The notes beneath the pieces were generated by a model. That model did no database searches. It saw only the letters and a list, made by a program, of their open reading frames with translations, and was not told the origin of the DNA. Of a stretch of 64,000 bases of DNA, positions 45,915-58,449 are shown in pieces. Every line of letters begins with the position of its first letter. The first letter of the stretch is position 1. The position numbers were made by a program, and so were the translations under genes. Location: positions 15,787,009-15,851,008 of the forward strand of contig CM075938.1 of assembly GCA_038030265.1 (NCBI GenBank), in the 5' to 3' direction. This DNA is from Corythucha ciliata (taxonomy: Eukaryota; Arthropoda; Insecta; Hemiptera; Tingidae).

Positions 45915-48900
45915 AGAGAAGTCTTATCGGAATATCCAGCCCTACGATAATGATAATATCTGTGATTTTCCGGATGGCTCTCTACTTAATTTTTTGATCT
46001 GCTGCCACAGTAGCGCTCTTGTAACACTGGCACTTTGCATTAATTATATTTCACGGAGACAACTTAATGAATAAATTACGAATAAATTACACAATACTTT
46101 CAAAAGATGGTCCATTCCCTCCGTCCAACAGTTCAACTTGTTCCTTATATTATGTACTTTCATTACATTCAAATGGTTTTTGGAACAAAACGAGTTTTGT
46201 TAGCATGTCGATCCAAATAGTAAACGTTTTACTTCTTCTCAGACACACTCCCGATTTTCGTCTGCCACCACACTCCATAACAATTTATCCAATTAAGTGT
46301 AACTTGATCCCTGAGAAGGGTTTCAAACAATTCCGTTCAACGCGAATCTCGAGGAAATTATCTAGATTTCAGCTGTGTGAAATGGAAACCTACAACACCG
46401 TAACGTATAAAATCCCCATTTCATAGTCGCTCACTATTATCTTTGATCTTACAGGAAGAAAGGACTACTTAATTTACAATTAAATCGCCCTTTTTGTCTT
46501 TGTGTAAGAGTGTATTCCCCTTTTCCAACCTTTGAGAGAGCTCTTGAATAAATTTACAATGTTTTCCTTCGTTGATTATTCCAAAGACAATACCTGGAGG
46601 AAAAAGTGAAGGAACAGAGCCGTGCTACGTATAAAACCAAAACAAAACTCCTCGGTATCTTCCGCATTAAATGTATTACATATACGAAATGAAATTCGCT
46701 GGTGAAAAGGGAATGGAGGAAAATACAATCTCGTTAGAAGATGGGCAGGGTGCTCATGTATGCAGGAGAATGGTCCATATTTTTTCAACGTTTCACGGTT
46801 TGAATGAGAAGAAGGTTGAACCTGGGCATAGCTCGCCCTTTTGGATGTTTAATCGCTCATGAAAATTGAACAAAGTTTCCTTTACGGCATGGGTTGTTGG
46901 AGGAGTTTTTTAAGTATAGACGAACCACATTTTTTGCATAGAGTTTATATATATATTTTATTCGATAAAATTAGGAACTCGCTCTTGCCTGCAACCCTTA
47001 AAAAGCTGCTTTTGTCCGTGGAAGGAAAACTTGAGCTCTGATGTCTGGGGGGGGGGCGAGGGGTATAAACTTTGAGTGGAGACTCTCATTAAGTTGATTA
47101 GAGTGAAGTGGCTTTCATTTTATATGGGGACCAACTACAAGGTGGAAGTGATGGTGAGGCGGGGAGAAGGGTCGCTCTGAATGAAAATTTAATTGAAGAG
47201 GGAAACGAGAATGCTAGACGGTTCGGGCAAAGGTTGGAATCGGGAATCAGGCATTTTCCTGAGTCTGAATTATTGACCTAGTCTTTATTTCTTTGCCGAA
47301 TCTCAGGAATACCCCCTCCCCACCGCCTCACAATATAGATACTTGATTGTCCCACGGAATCACATTCTTTTGACACTGAATTGACTTAGCCATCTTTGTT
47401 TCTCCCTGAGGATTTTTTTTACTCCTCTTCTTCTGGTTTCTCACTTCGCCTTCTCGTTTTTCAAATAATACGAGCAAGGCGTCCTATCCGTTATGAATAA
47501 TAAAGAGCAGAAGCTACGGTGCTGGTTCCACGTTATTGGATAATCCGAGCCTTCGCTTCGTCGTGTAATGAGGAACAAAAAATATTCGTTCGAGGAGAAA
47601 GAAACCCCTCGTTTACTAGCATCTGGCCAGGATAAATGATGCAAGATAACAAGGCAGAGGCCCTTAATGCTTTTTGGGTTTAGAGGCTCAATTCATTTTT
47701 AATATATTATCTCCCCCTCCAACGGCCATTATTGAAGGCATCCACCATCCACCAGCCTTGGCATTCAAGCAGGTCTGAATTAATCGCAATGAAAAAGGTG
47801 TCGCTGTACACAAAGAAGAATATAATATGAAAAAAGAGGTTTAACAAATAAGGATGAAAACTACTCGGAATGAAAAAACCGCCGGCTTAATAATACGAAA
47901 AAAAAGAGGGTGGTGAAGAGACGAAACGGCCCTGTGGAGCTTAATTGAGAGGCGGGAATAAGGTCCGTTTGAAATGACTTGAGCCACTTCGAAATGAAAG
48001 GTGGTGGAAGAGGAGGAAGGTGAAGAGATCTCTTATAGCAGCCCTTTACGGGAATGGTGTGAGTGATTCGTGAGGGTGAGGAGGGTGGGAGTCTTCCAAA
48101 CGATTAGCTTGGTCACCTTAATATTGAGTCAGTTCTTGAGAAGAATAATTTAGTCCACGAAAGTTGATTCTGCTGTTTAATAAAGTTGACGGCTCATTAT
48201 AATTATCGACACGAAAGAAGTTTTCTTTGCGTTCTTTGCCTGGAAACAACTTTGAAATAAAACGATCCATATTCTTGGTAACTGTGTCTTAATTTGTAAG
48301 AAGCAAAAGCAGCATCTTTAACAACTTTATGATGTTAAATAATGAGAATAGTTAGGAAACAGGGGATCGGCTGACAAAGTTTATCATGCGAACCGGAATG
48401 CCCTGAATTTTGAAGGATTCGTAGCCCAGACAGCCGGCTGGGGAAGCCACCAGAATTTGATGGAAAGCTTCCGTGATAATTTATCATGGAATGGCAACTA
48501 AGAAGCACAAGCTTTATTCGATTGAATCAGATTTTTTTTTTTTTTTTTTTTGTGGTAAAAATAAATCCAGTTTTGTAAAATATTCTGTTGTTGGGCCTGC
48601 ATGACCGAACAGTCTTGAGAGAAGTAGTCAAGTCACTTGGGCGACAACAAGATAAAAAAGGAGGCTTTTATCCCCTTCAGTCCTGATTTTTTTTGGTTCC
48701 GAAATTATAAAATTTTGTGTTTGTTGTCTAAACTAGGTCTAAATTAATGGTGTAAAGTTGTATTGCTCTACAACCAAACGTTCCTGAGATATTAAACTTT
48801 ACAGGAAGCTGCACTATGGGACTTAAAATATTTGACGCGAAATATTGAACCTGAAACAGGCAACTCTCGGGAAAAAGTTGTGGACAGTATACTGTACGCC

Positions 48901-48960
48901 AGGTCTGATTGCGCACTTCAGCGCCAATCAGTTTGTTCAATGAAATTTTCCAAATATGAT
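45915..48960. other. Unique sequence, no gene recognised
   Basis: The largest non-repetitive block in the window (about 3 kb). The best open frame, 46067-46426 (+, 119 codons), has no recognised motif. It contains G runs (47046-47053), a T run (48533-48551) and AT-rich DNA. Confidence 0.4.
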
Positions 48961-48969
48961 TCGCGTTTG

Positions 48970-49577
48970 CAAGGTTAAATTGATAATTTATTGGTCAATT
49001 TACGATTTAAAGAGAAATGAGGCTCTTTCCCCGTCATATTATAATACAGTATCATGAGCGAGAAGTCGCTTATTTGGTGCACTTTAGACGTTGGTTAGCG
49101 GTTCATAGCGCTCATCTACCACTAAAATTAAGGAAAATACACCAATACAAGATATCTGAAGGCATTTTCGTCGATAAAACTGAGAAAATATTATGCTGAA
49201 TCCAAGTTTCTATACGCCCTTGGTAGGAGGACAAAGTTGAGAAGCTAGGCGTTGTTACGTCAAAGTTTCCAGTCTTGAGGGGCAAGTACGGGGCCAAAAG
49301 TTGAGAAAAATGCGATAATATTCGCGGCTGAAATAACAAAAGATCTCTTGATCATAGCAAAAACATCCTTATTCTTGCTGGCTGAAAATTGAGAAAAAAT
49401 CAAATTTAGGGACTCAGTTGAGAAAAAGAGCTAATTCGCAGCTATAATATTTATAAAAAAACAGCAATCAATAGTTCACGAGGCTCAACTAATATTGAAA
49501 AACACATATTCGTGGTTTCTCGGGGTAACGCATTGGGACAGAAATTGAAAAGATGCGCAAATTCACATGGGTAAACG
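48970..49577 (+). repeat. Family B array, forward orientation, left of an insertion
   Basis: Degenerate at first (about 49080-49200 resembles 32335-32400), then clear units (gctgaaaattgagaaaaaat). It resumes at about 50440. Confidence 0.65.
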
Positions 49578-50435
49578 CAGACGTGGATTCAGCATTTGCT
49601 CGTGGGAGGGGCTGATTGGGAAATGGTGTGCTTCTCTCTACTAAAGACGGCTTGACAGCTATTCACTGCTATTCCCACCATAAAAACGTCTAAACGATCT
49701 ATAATTGCGTCCTTGCATAGCACAACTGACAATTGAAAACGACAAAACTGACTATTTGCGCCCTGGAAATCCCCCCAAAAGCAGCCACAATGACAAAGTG
49801 CCCCAAAACTGATTATATCCAAGCCATGAAATCGGCAAAACTGACGGTTCGCGGCTTGAAAAATACCTAAACCGACGATTTCTGCCCTGAAAATGTCAAA
49901 AATGACCATTCCCCCCAAAAGCCCTAAACAGATTATTCCCGTCCAGAAAATGGCAAAATCGACCATTCGCGCGTCGTATGCCCAAACTGAGCCTTCACGA
50001 CTTTAACACGTCCAAAGTGACGATTCACGCCCTAAAAATAGTAGAACTTTGCTATTTGCGCCTTAAAAATGGCATACTCGCCTACTTTCCAGCGCCGAAA
50101 ATAAGGTAAATAAATATAAATCAATTCACCACGGTCTAAAAATGGACAAACTTATCGTTTTGTGCCCTACAGAGGCTACAGACGACGATTCACGCCTTCA
50201 AAGTGGCTATCTACACCCGAAAAATGGACAAACATGGCTATTCACGCCCTTGAAACAATAAACCAATCACATGCGTTTGCGTACCGAGCATGGGCCGTCC
50301 TCAATCGACCTTCCTCCCCCCACCACAGCATACGTTAAGGTTGACTGAATAAACTGAAAAAAAAAAAAAAAAAAAAAAACTGTTTAGCTGGCTAAACGGA
50401 CCATTAGTACCCGTGGGTGAGCCCCCCCCCCTCTA
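49578..50435 (+). mobile_element. J-family element, copy 3, inserted in a B array
   Basis: Left end CAGACGTGGATTCAGCATTT. Both flanks are B array. Flanking 8-mer on the left GGTAAACG; a right candidate CGTAAAAA matches only 5 of 8, so the right end is approximate. The island at about 50164-50335 (ccctacagaggct, catgggccgtcctcaatcg) is collinear with the other copies. A 22-nt A run lies at about 50358. Confidence 0.68.
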
Positions 50436-50439
50436 CGTA

Positions 50440-51850
50440 AAAAAATGGCTAATTCGCGGCTAAAATTAAGAAAATCCCCTAATTCGTGTCAAAAACTGCG
50501 ATAAAAACCGCTATTTCTCACCTAACGTGGTTATAAAACGTTCAATTAAAGCTAATTGGGGGGGGGGGAGGGGGAGCTTTAATTTGCGGCCGAAGTTGGC
50601 AAAAGCGTCTTTAAGCTGCTAAAATGGAGAACTATGGGATGACTGGCAGATGAAATACGCTATTTCACTGCTAAAATTGAGGAAATGCGGTTAGTCACGG
50701 TTAAAATTAAGTAATAGTCCTCCGCTAAAACTATGGAATTAATTTGAGGCTAAAAAGCGGCAATTAGCATAAAAAATTGACAAAAAGTGGTTGTGTGATG
50801 CTAGAAATTTGAGAAAAACACTGATTCACGGATACATTAATTTCATAAAATCAGCTTATTCACGTCTAAAACAGTGACAAACAGCTAACTTCCACCTAAA
50901 ATTGAGATAAAGAGCTCATACTCGCTGCCAAAATTGATAAAATGCGTTAATTCACAGCTTCAGTTGACAAAATGCGCTTATTCGTAGCTAACATGGGAAG
51001 AAACGCTATAGTATTCGCGGATTAATTTGAGAAAATCCGTTAATTCACGGATAAAACTAAAGAAAACAGTAATTCATGGCTGAAATGGAGATAATTTGCT
51101 AATCCGCATGACTATAATAAGTTAAGGAAAAACGCTAAAATTGAGAATTACGCTACTTCAGGGATGTATTTTACAAAGCTCGTAGCTAAATCGGAGGAAA
51201 ACCGCTGATTCATGCCTAACATTGGGATAATGAGCTTATTCACTGCTGAAATTGATGTAATGCAATAATTCGTGACTAAAGTTGACAAAAAGCGCTCATT
51301 CACACCAGTTAAAACGGGAGAAAACGTTTATTTGCTGATAAATTTGATAAAAACCGCTTAATCGTGGATAAAATGGAGAAAAAGCGCTATCCAACGTTAC
51401 TAAGAAGTAAAGTAAAACGCTAAAATTGAGAAAAACTGCTAATTCCTGCCTAAAATTGAGATGAAGAGCTTATTCATTGCTTAAAAGGAGAAAATATGTC
51501 AATTCGCGGGTAAAAGCCGAAGACAAAAAGCGATCATTCACAGCTAAAATTGAGGTAAACCACTTGTTACCAGTTAACAACAGCTGAATTCGGCGTGAAT
51601 TTAAGGCTGAAATTAGAGTTTGAAGCGCTAATTAGCTAAAAATTGAAACAACTGGCTTATTCGCAGCTAAAAAGGAAATAAATCACCCATTCATCCGCTG
51701 TAGATGCAGAAAACCTTCTTGAGGAAGCTTCATAGCTAACGTAGGTAGTGAAAAAACGCTAATTCAAGGGAAGGAGTGAAAAAAAAAATCGCTACATCGC
51801 GGCTAATATTGTGAAAACTGAAAACACGCGGATAAAATGGAGAAAATCCG
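50440..51850 (+). repeat. Family B array, forward orientation
   Basis: Clear units aattcgcggctaaaattaag + aaaaacgct, 27-31 bp, continuing the array interrupted by the J element. Confidence 0.82.
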
Positions 51851-51854
51851 CCTC

Positions 51855-52540
51855 ATTCGGAACCAAATATCTGTGAAATTGTAAGTTTTTGGTCGGAATA
51901 TCCTGCCAACTGGAAGTTTTATGGTCTTATTGTTTGTTTTCGAAATTTACGAGTTTCAGTCCATTGTTTTGTTTTTAGGCCACGGTTCCAGGGCTAGACA
52001 CCTCCCATGCACACTCTGACAGCACAAGATGCCTGGCATCTACAGCGATAAAATTATGACGCTCGGTGATGAAAAACAGCAGAATGGCCCGTTTTGAGTT
52101 TAAATGGCGATATAGCTATAGCTTTCCGTCCACATTTCAACATTTGAAGTTTCCATTATTTCATTATCGCACAATTTCAAGGTCAGGTTTTTTTTTTCTC
52201 CCTAGTGGTCACACCATGACAGCGCCCCAGATCTGAAGAATAGCGGCAGAATGAACGAATTTCCACTATTTGGAGAAAGATGTAATTTCACTTTACAATT
52301 ATCTGGAACCCATTTGTTCGCCGAAAAGGTAGCTGGTAACTTGGACCCCCTCTCCACTAGATGTAATTCTAGAGTGAATACGCAAACCTCTAAATGCCGT
52401 TCTACGATCTATGACTCTTTCAACAATAATTCTTAGGCCTCGACGATTACCCGCAAAATTGCAAATTTTTTGGGCCGAATATCCGTGAAAATGGTAGTTT
52501 CAACCCTGACTTTTTCGCGATATTCGCGACTATTTTGACT
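51855..52540. repeat. F-family fragments around a short unique block
   Basis: F units at 51855-51960 and 52440-52540, with a GC-rich spacer (cagggctagacacc) at about 51990. Positions 52000-52440 are non-repetitive with no gene seen. Confidence 0.45.
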
Positions 52541-52619
52541 ATTTTGCGATATATTTTTTCGGAGGGGTTGGGGGCGACGGGTCTGGGCTCGGAGCCCCGT
52601 GTCTAGAGAAACCCTGTTT

Positions 52620-53760
52620 ATTGGTTAAAATTGAGAAAAAAGCGCTTATTCATCGATATAATTAAGTGAATACACAGTTACTTCGCTGATAAAGTGGAGA
52701 AAAATTACTTGTTTTTTCGACACGAATTTTCGATTTTTTCACATTTTACCATGACTTAGCGCTTTTTTCCCATTTTATCAGCGAATCATTGATTTTTCTC
52801 AGTTTTAGTAGCATAAACTCGTAGTTCACTGCTAAAATTGAGAAAAAGTGCTCATATTCAAATTTTGAATTGAAAGAACGCCAATTCGCGAAAAAAAAAA
52901 ATTGTCAAATAACGCACCACAGTTAAATTATGGCTGTGGCTAGCGCTAATGCCAAGAAAAAAAATTCGCGATTTTTGGAGGCAGCTCCAAAGTTTGAGAA
53001 GAAGCGCCAATTCGGAGCTAAAAGTGAGAAATGTACTAGTGCTAGTGAATGTGCTACATAATGCGAATGCATCGCCATTTACCTGGTAGTATACAGAAAA
53101 AGTGCTTATTGACTGCTTAAATTGAGAAAATCGCGGCTAAAATTGAGAAAAAGTGCTTAGCTCATGGCTATAAATGTGAAATAATTTTGAAAAAGTTCTG
53201 ATGCGAGGCTAAATTTGAAGAAAAAAAACATAATTTTCGGGGAATCGTAATTTACTGACGCACACAAAAATCAACCCGGCAGCCTAAAATTGAGGAAAAA
53301 TGCTAACTCGCTGCTACAGTGAGAAAAAATCGCTAACTCACGTGCCTAAATGTGAAAAAATCGCACATTTATGGCCAAAATTAGGAAGAAGAGCTAATTG
53401 ACGTCAAAAAGTGAGAATAAGGGCTCATTCAAAGCGAAAATCGAGAGCTAACGCCAATTAGCGAGTTTTGGAGGCAGCTTCATAGATGAAATTAAGAAGA
53501 GGCGCTGATTCGGAGCTAAAAATGAGAAAAGTGCTAATTTATTGCTACATGTGAATACACCATTGCCAATTCGCTGGTAATATAGATAAAAAGCGCTAAT
53601 TAACTGCCAAAACTGAAAAAATCACTAATTATTTGTTGATAAAATGGATAAAAAGTGCTAACTCATGGCATAGCTGGAAATAATTTCCGAAAATCCACGG
53701 CTAAATCGCCTAAGGGAGCGATAATTTGCGGGGTATCCTAATTACAGCCAAAATTGAGAA
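52620..53760 (+). repeat. Family B array with a local orientation flip
   Basis: Forward units, but about 52725-52815 reads in reverse (cttagcgcttttttcccatt) before returning to forward. Variant units with 'ggaggcagct' occur at 52980 and 53478. Confidence 0.72.
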
Positions 53761-53872
53761 AATTCACGGTTTCAACGTCCACTTCGTTGCTGATATAAAG
53801 TGCTATGTCTCGGCCAACGATGTATAAATTTGGATTGCTTACAGCGGACTGGAGGGGCGTGGAGGGGGCAGG

Positions 53873-54046
53873 TTGTTCCCTGGTAAACATCAATCACCCT
53901 GTCACTCTCCTTGTGTAGTTGTGGCAACACGGTGCTTATTTTCTTTGAAACTTTACCCCTCTCATCCACTTGGGAACTTAACTGATATCTATTCTTTATC
54001 AGGAGTGATGAGCAATCCAGTTCATTTATAATATCTTTGGTCTTGG
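53873..54046 (-). CDS. Candidate exon of an unrecognised protein embedded in array DNA
   Basis: A polypyrimidine acceptor (CAATTTCTTTCGCTTTAG, ending 54047) opens a frame reading KTKDIINELDCSSLLIKNRY, then QLSSQVDERGKVSKKI and HKESDRVIDVYQG. It is helical and hydrophilic with heptad-like leucines, quite unlike the array translations. The 3' border is unclear. It lies between B arrays, so it may be an exon stranded among repeats or a transposon-captured fragment. Confidence 0.35.
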
Positions 54047-54059
54047 CTAAAGCGAAAGA

Positions 54060-54240
54060 AATTGATAATTCGTGGAAGAAGAAAGTGAATTCTCGAAAAA
54101 TCGAGAAAAAATCATAATATTAGCGACACTATGAAAAGTGCTAATTGAGGAAAATTGCTCATTCACAGATAAAGTTAAGAAAACGCTAATCGTGGATAAA
54201 AATGAGAAATATTGCTAAATCTTGGTTCACGGCATGGTCG
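54060..54240 (+). repeat. Family B array remnant
   Basis: A few forward units (gctaatcgtggataaaaatg) right of the candidate exon. Confidence 0.5.
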
Positions 54241-54389
54241 CAGCCAGCCTTTGGGCCTGTGGGTGGGCAGCTTGACGTGGCAAGTCAAGTAGGCTTATAT
54301 TCGGGGATGAGTAAAAAAAGAGAACCAGAAACCCAGGAAACCAGAAAGAGAACTCGGTAGCTCATCTTATATACTATTATAACGCGAGG

Positions 54390-54550
54390 TAAATCGACGC
54401 GGGAAATCGTCAATTCGACCCCAGGAACTGAGTTAAAACAGTTAAAGGGTCGTGAACCGTCAAAACCTAACATCCGTGCTGTATAACTGTCTTTTTTGCA
54501 TTCTATTTCGGGATTTTCGTCGAATAACTGGCAATTCCCCTCCCCCCCCC
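54390..54550 (-). repeat. K-like remnant
   Basis: Phrases 'gaaatcgtcaattcgac' and 'aactggcaattcccc' resemble K units. Confidence 0.35.
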
Positions 54551-54649
54551 CCAAGTGATATTTCTGGAATTGAACTTGTATTTTTTGTCCCCGGCGATTG
54601 ATGTGCGCAGTATCAAGTCCAGACACAAACGACGCAAGCTGGCCTTAAT

Positions 54650-57400
54650 AAGCCGTTTTCGAGAGGAGAACATCCACCAAAACCATTAACAAGGCTGAGC
54701 GCTTTTAGTCCTAATATAATTGAGAAACACTGACTGTCCCATTAGGGGTATTTTGACCTGGTCCCACGTCTTGCAGCTTACCATTTTCCAAAGAACCCTA
54801 ATGTAAAAAAATTAAAAATGACCCAAAAAATATCTTACGAAACCCCAGAATGGTTTTTGGCAAACATTAAAATTGTATGAAACGGAATTTCCAATCAGAT
54901 ATTGTCGATTCGGGTGTTTGGGTTAGACACTTAGAGTCTAGTAGAGAGAAATTTTTTGTAATTGCAGCCGTTCTGGTGATCCTTTTTTCCACATTCTCCA
55001 CCCACTTTGCATAATAGACGTGAAACGCCTTAGACCCCTTCGCTGTATGCCCCCTCATCGTTGGTCTTCATGACCAACTTCCTGCGTTGCCCTTGAACCT
55101 TTTTTATTCAGTATCTGGTAACCGAGGGCCTTTTCCAGCGAAATGCACGGATTTCTGGTTGTCTGAAGGGGCGAAAATTGTCGCCACATCCGTGAAAATT
55201 AGCAAGGCACAAATTAAATTACTAAACCGCGCCAACCTAAAGACTGTCTAGTTATACTGTCTTGAGAAAATTACCCTCGGTTTTAACGAGTCTGGGAAGG
55301 TCTTCGCGCATTAAACGCTATAACCCGACTGTGAAAACTTTGACCGTTTCAACGGGGACTTTGGAAATGATTAGAGTGAGGGTGACGTTGGCGGGAGGGG
55401 GCAGCTCATTTAATTGTCCTGTTCTCTCTTGCCTAACAAAACCGCGGCAGTAAGATTGCTCCAGGGGATAATAATTCCTACAGTTGGCTCCTTTGTATGG
55501 AACAAATAATGTTTTAGGAGGACAACCTCTCGTTTAAAGAGATTTACGGTCGGACGCGAGCAATATCGCACATCACCGGCGGCGACACAACGCGATTTTT
55601 TTTTTTTTTGGCACTCCTTACACCTTTTTTTTAAAAGAAGAGAAGATGACACGGTATCAAAGACGGCGACTATTGATGGTCATATAAAGTTCAGAAAAAG
55701 TTCCGCTCGATAACTCTTGAATGTTTCCGCCCTCATCAAAGAACGTCCTTATCTTCCGTTAAAATATTCTACGCAACATTCACTCTCAATTGAAACTGCC
55801 GCCAGCCTGCGGGGTGGAGGTACAGGAGAGTTTGGGGAAGGAGGTAGTTCCACACGACAATAAATTCTTGAAACGCTACTTGAAATGCTTTAAAGCACAC
55901 TCTATTCCTCTCTGAGCTCGCAGCTTCAACGGCAAACTGTATTGAATCTAACGCTCTTCTTAATTGTTAACGACGCATAAATTCCGCTCTATAGCGAAGC
56001 TTGAAACTGTGAAACGCAAAATTCGTCAGTTTACCAAATTAAAATTAAACTCTCATTCCAAACAGTTGGAAATTGTAGGGAAAAATAAAAATAAATAAAT
56101 AAACCCAAATTTCTATAATGCCAATGTATAAAACTCGCCCTTAATCATCGTAAAATCCCCTGCAAAATAGGGCAATGAGTGAAAAATTTTACATTTTCGT
56201 AGATTGAAATCGATTAAGACGAAACTATTCAAACTATGTTTCATAAATATTTGACGAGGCATTTCCCGATGGATGAAATTTTTCCGAAGGGGTATACCAA
56301 CCTCCTTCGCCTAGCTATTTTCATTGTTTTCGTGAAGGACTGGAGCCTTTGTTTAATAAAATTGTGTTGTTTCAGAGAACCGGGCTAGTGAGAAACATGG
56401 ATGAAAGCACGGTAAGTTCTAAATAACTTTTTAACAATCGCGTTAAGAATTAACGCGAAGGGGTATAATCTCGATACTTGAAACTTTTGCCTAACAAGCT
56501 ATTTTGAATCTCTAAGGCTATCAATAATAAAACTCAGCTCACTCTTGCTCCCTTCGGCACACAAGCCACAACGCTTTTAGCTCTCAGGTGGTGCTTGTAT
56601 AAGTTATGTAATTACTAAACACGTCGTTCGGTACACGTTTCGCATTTGCTTCGAATCAAAAAACCACGAGGTGGATTCCCTTCTATGCCACCTTGAATAC
56701 TAAAGAGAACCGGTGGGACAATAAAAAATAAATTTCGTCGCGCATCTATCAAACTTTAATGCTTGTTGAGTCTCCCCAGATCTGTCATCGCTGCGTCCAA
56801 GGTAGTTCCGTAGGGGGGGGGGGAGGTTGTAATGAAACGCTATCGACGCAATATTATGTTCTGATCCTCGCCCTCTTGTCTAACCCTTTCGCCCTTCAAC
56901 TCGAATTTTCTCGCCAAACTCGCTCTTTCCAACGCCTGGAGGGCATTTTAAAGCACGATTGGAAGCCACTCACTTCAAAGCACAGCGTAGCAAAGCCAAC
57001 AGGGGAGGGGGGCATATCAAGCCTCAGTGCTCAAGTTGAATGGTGACCGTAGTTTAATGGGGGGGGGGGAGGTGGTGGCTGTGGCGTTTTATTGTTAAAG
57101 CGACCAAAGTTTCTGTCTGATCATTTATTTGAATGTTTTCCGCAGGCAAGATGATTAAGCGCCTATAAGCGGCCATGTTTTCATTTAGTAATTAGCATCG
57201 AGATATAAGGAGGAATAACACGCGCATAATTTGTCTAACGACTTTAATGACATCAGATGACGACATTAGTGCCAAAAAGACAGAACGGTAGGCAAAAATC
57301 GCCCCTCTCCATTGAACGAATACAACTATACGTACAGGGTGTACAAAAAGTGACTGGAAAGAGAGAAACTTGATTCCGGAAGTATTGTTGATACGAAAGA
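54650..57400. other. Unique sequence with one possible small exon
   Basis: Non-repetitive, moderate GC in places. Open frames are short. G runs at 56814-56823 and 57059-57069. The TACAGGGTGTACAAAAAGTG at 57336 resembles a DNA transposon end of the ACAGGGTG type. Confidence 0.35.
56376..56411 (+). CDS. Possible 36-nt first coding exon (MDEST...)
   Basis: A strong acceptor (ttgtgttgtttcag) and a near-consensus donor (CACG|GTAAGTTC) enclose 36 nt. An ATG in good context (AAACATGG, 56397-56399) gives five codons, MDEST, in phase 0 at the donor. No downstream exon was identified, so this rests on splice-site quality alone. Confidence 0.35.
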
Positions 57401-57459
57401 AAATTAAGTTTCCTCGCTAATCCCAGGATATTTTTAATTTAGTACCCCTAGAATTTCAC

Positions 57460-57730
57460 TCTAGAAATTCAATTGAACAGATTTGGCTCGTTTAAACCCC
57501 AATTTCACAGATTCTGACCAGTTCACAAACTTTCGTGGGTTTGGCCCTTTCTGCAATCCACATTTTGGCTCTCACAAGTCAAATTTTTCGGTATTTTTGT
57601 TCTTTCAAAACATAATTCGTGGATTTTGTTAATTCAAAAACCACAATTTCATCCCTTTCATAGTTTATGATCTCAGAAGTCCCAGTTTCATAAATGTTGA
57701 TTCTTTCAAAATTCAATTTTGTTCCTTCAG
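57460..57730 (-). repeat. Family C array, reverse orientation
   Basis: Units like aatttcacagattctgacc and gtggatttt-containing variants, diverged. Confidence 0.55.
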
Positions 57731-58065
57731 ATCCCTTCAATCACCGGGGTCCTGGGTCCCTTACCCGATACGCTAGAATGTGGTCTTTATGTTTAGGTGG
57801 ACCTCCTTTTTTGCTGCCTCTTTCGAGTTGACGTGCTGGATTTATGATTCTAAAATCGTCACCTTCCAACGGAAATCCCGTTTTATATGCGTCTAGTCAG
57901 ATTCTAGGGACAAAATGTCTCATTTAAAGGACTCTTTAAACTTAAGGTTTTAAAAAAAGTAACAAAACAAACTGTTTACTGGGCTGAATGTGTGATGGAA
58001 AAAAAAAGATGTGCAAGTTTTCCGTCAACGAGTTTCAGTAACATGCAGCCAATGTTGAATGTGAA

Positions 58066-58210
58066 TGTTGAACGAGAATGACGTCAGTGGGGCCTCGACC
58101 CACCAGACAATCACGAAAATTGCACGGAGGGTGTGGTCCAGTCTCCATTTCGACCTCATCCAGCCTTCTAGATACTTGGTTCAGGTCTCATCAGCCCGGC
58201 AAAAAACAAG
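58066..58210. repeat. Dispersed repeat S, copy 2
   Basis: Collinear with 34686-34860. Immediately downstream (58290-58370) is a GC-rich stretch (accgcccgggggcgtctag, aaggggcccg) like those just inside hAT-like termini elsewhere in the window, leading into a B array; an element end is likely here but was not pinned down. Confidence 0.5.
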
Positions 58211-58449
58211 AGTCAAGAAGAGCTGATGGAGCGCTTCTCGTAAATCCATGTGATACCTCGGATCGGTTACGTTACAAATACTCACAATCAGTACCAGCTT
58301 TACGGGGAGGGGGTGAGCTGGGCGACCGCCCGGGGGCGTCTAGTCCCAAGGGGCCCGTCTATTTTTCCAGCAAAAATGAAGATTTTGGAAGAAAACATGA
58401 TCTAAGAAGCGCGCATTTGATTTATGAATATTTAAAAACTATAAAATAG

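Noticed and set aside
54285..54626. 113-codon minus-strand open frame
   Set aside because: Overlaps K-like repeat remnants and has no splice or domain support.
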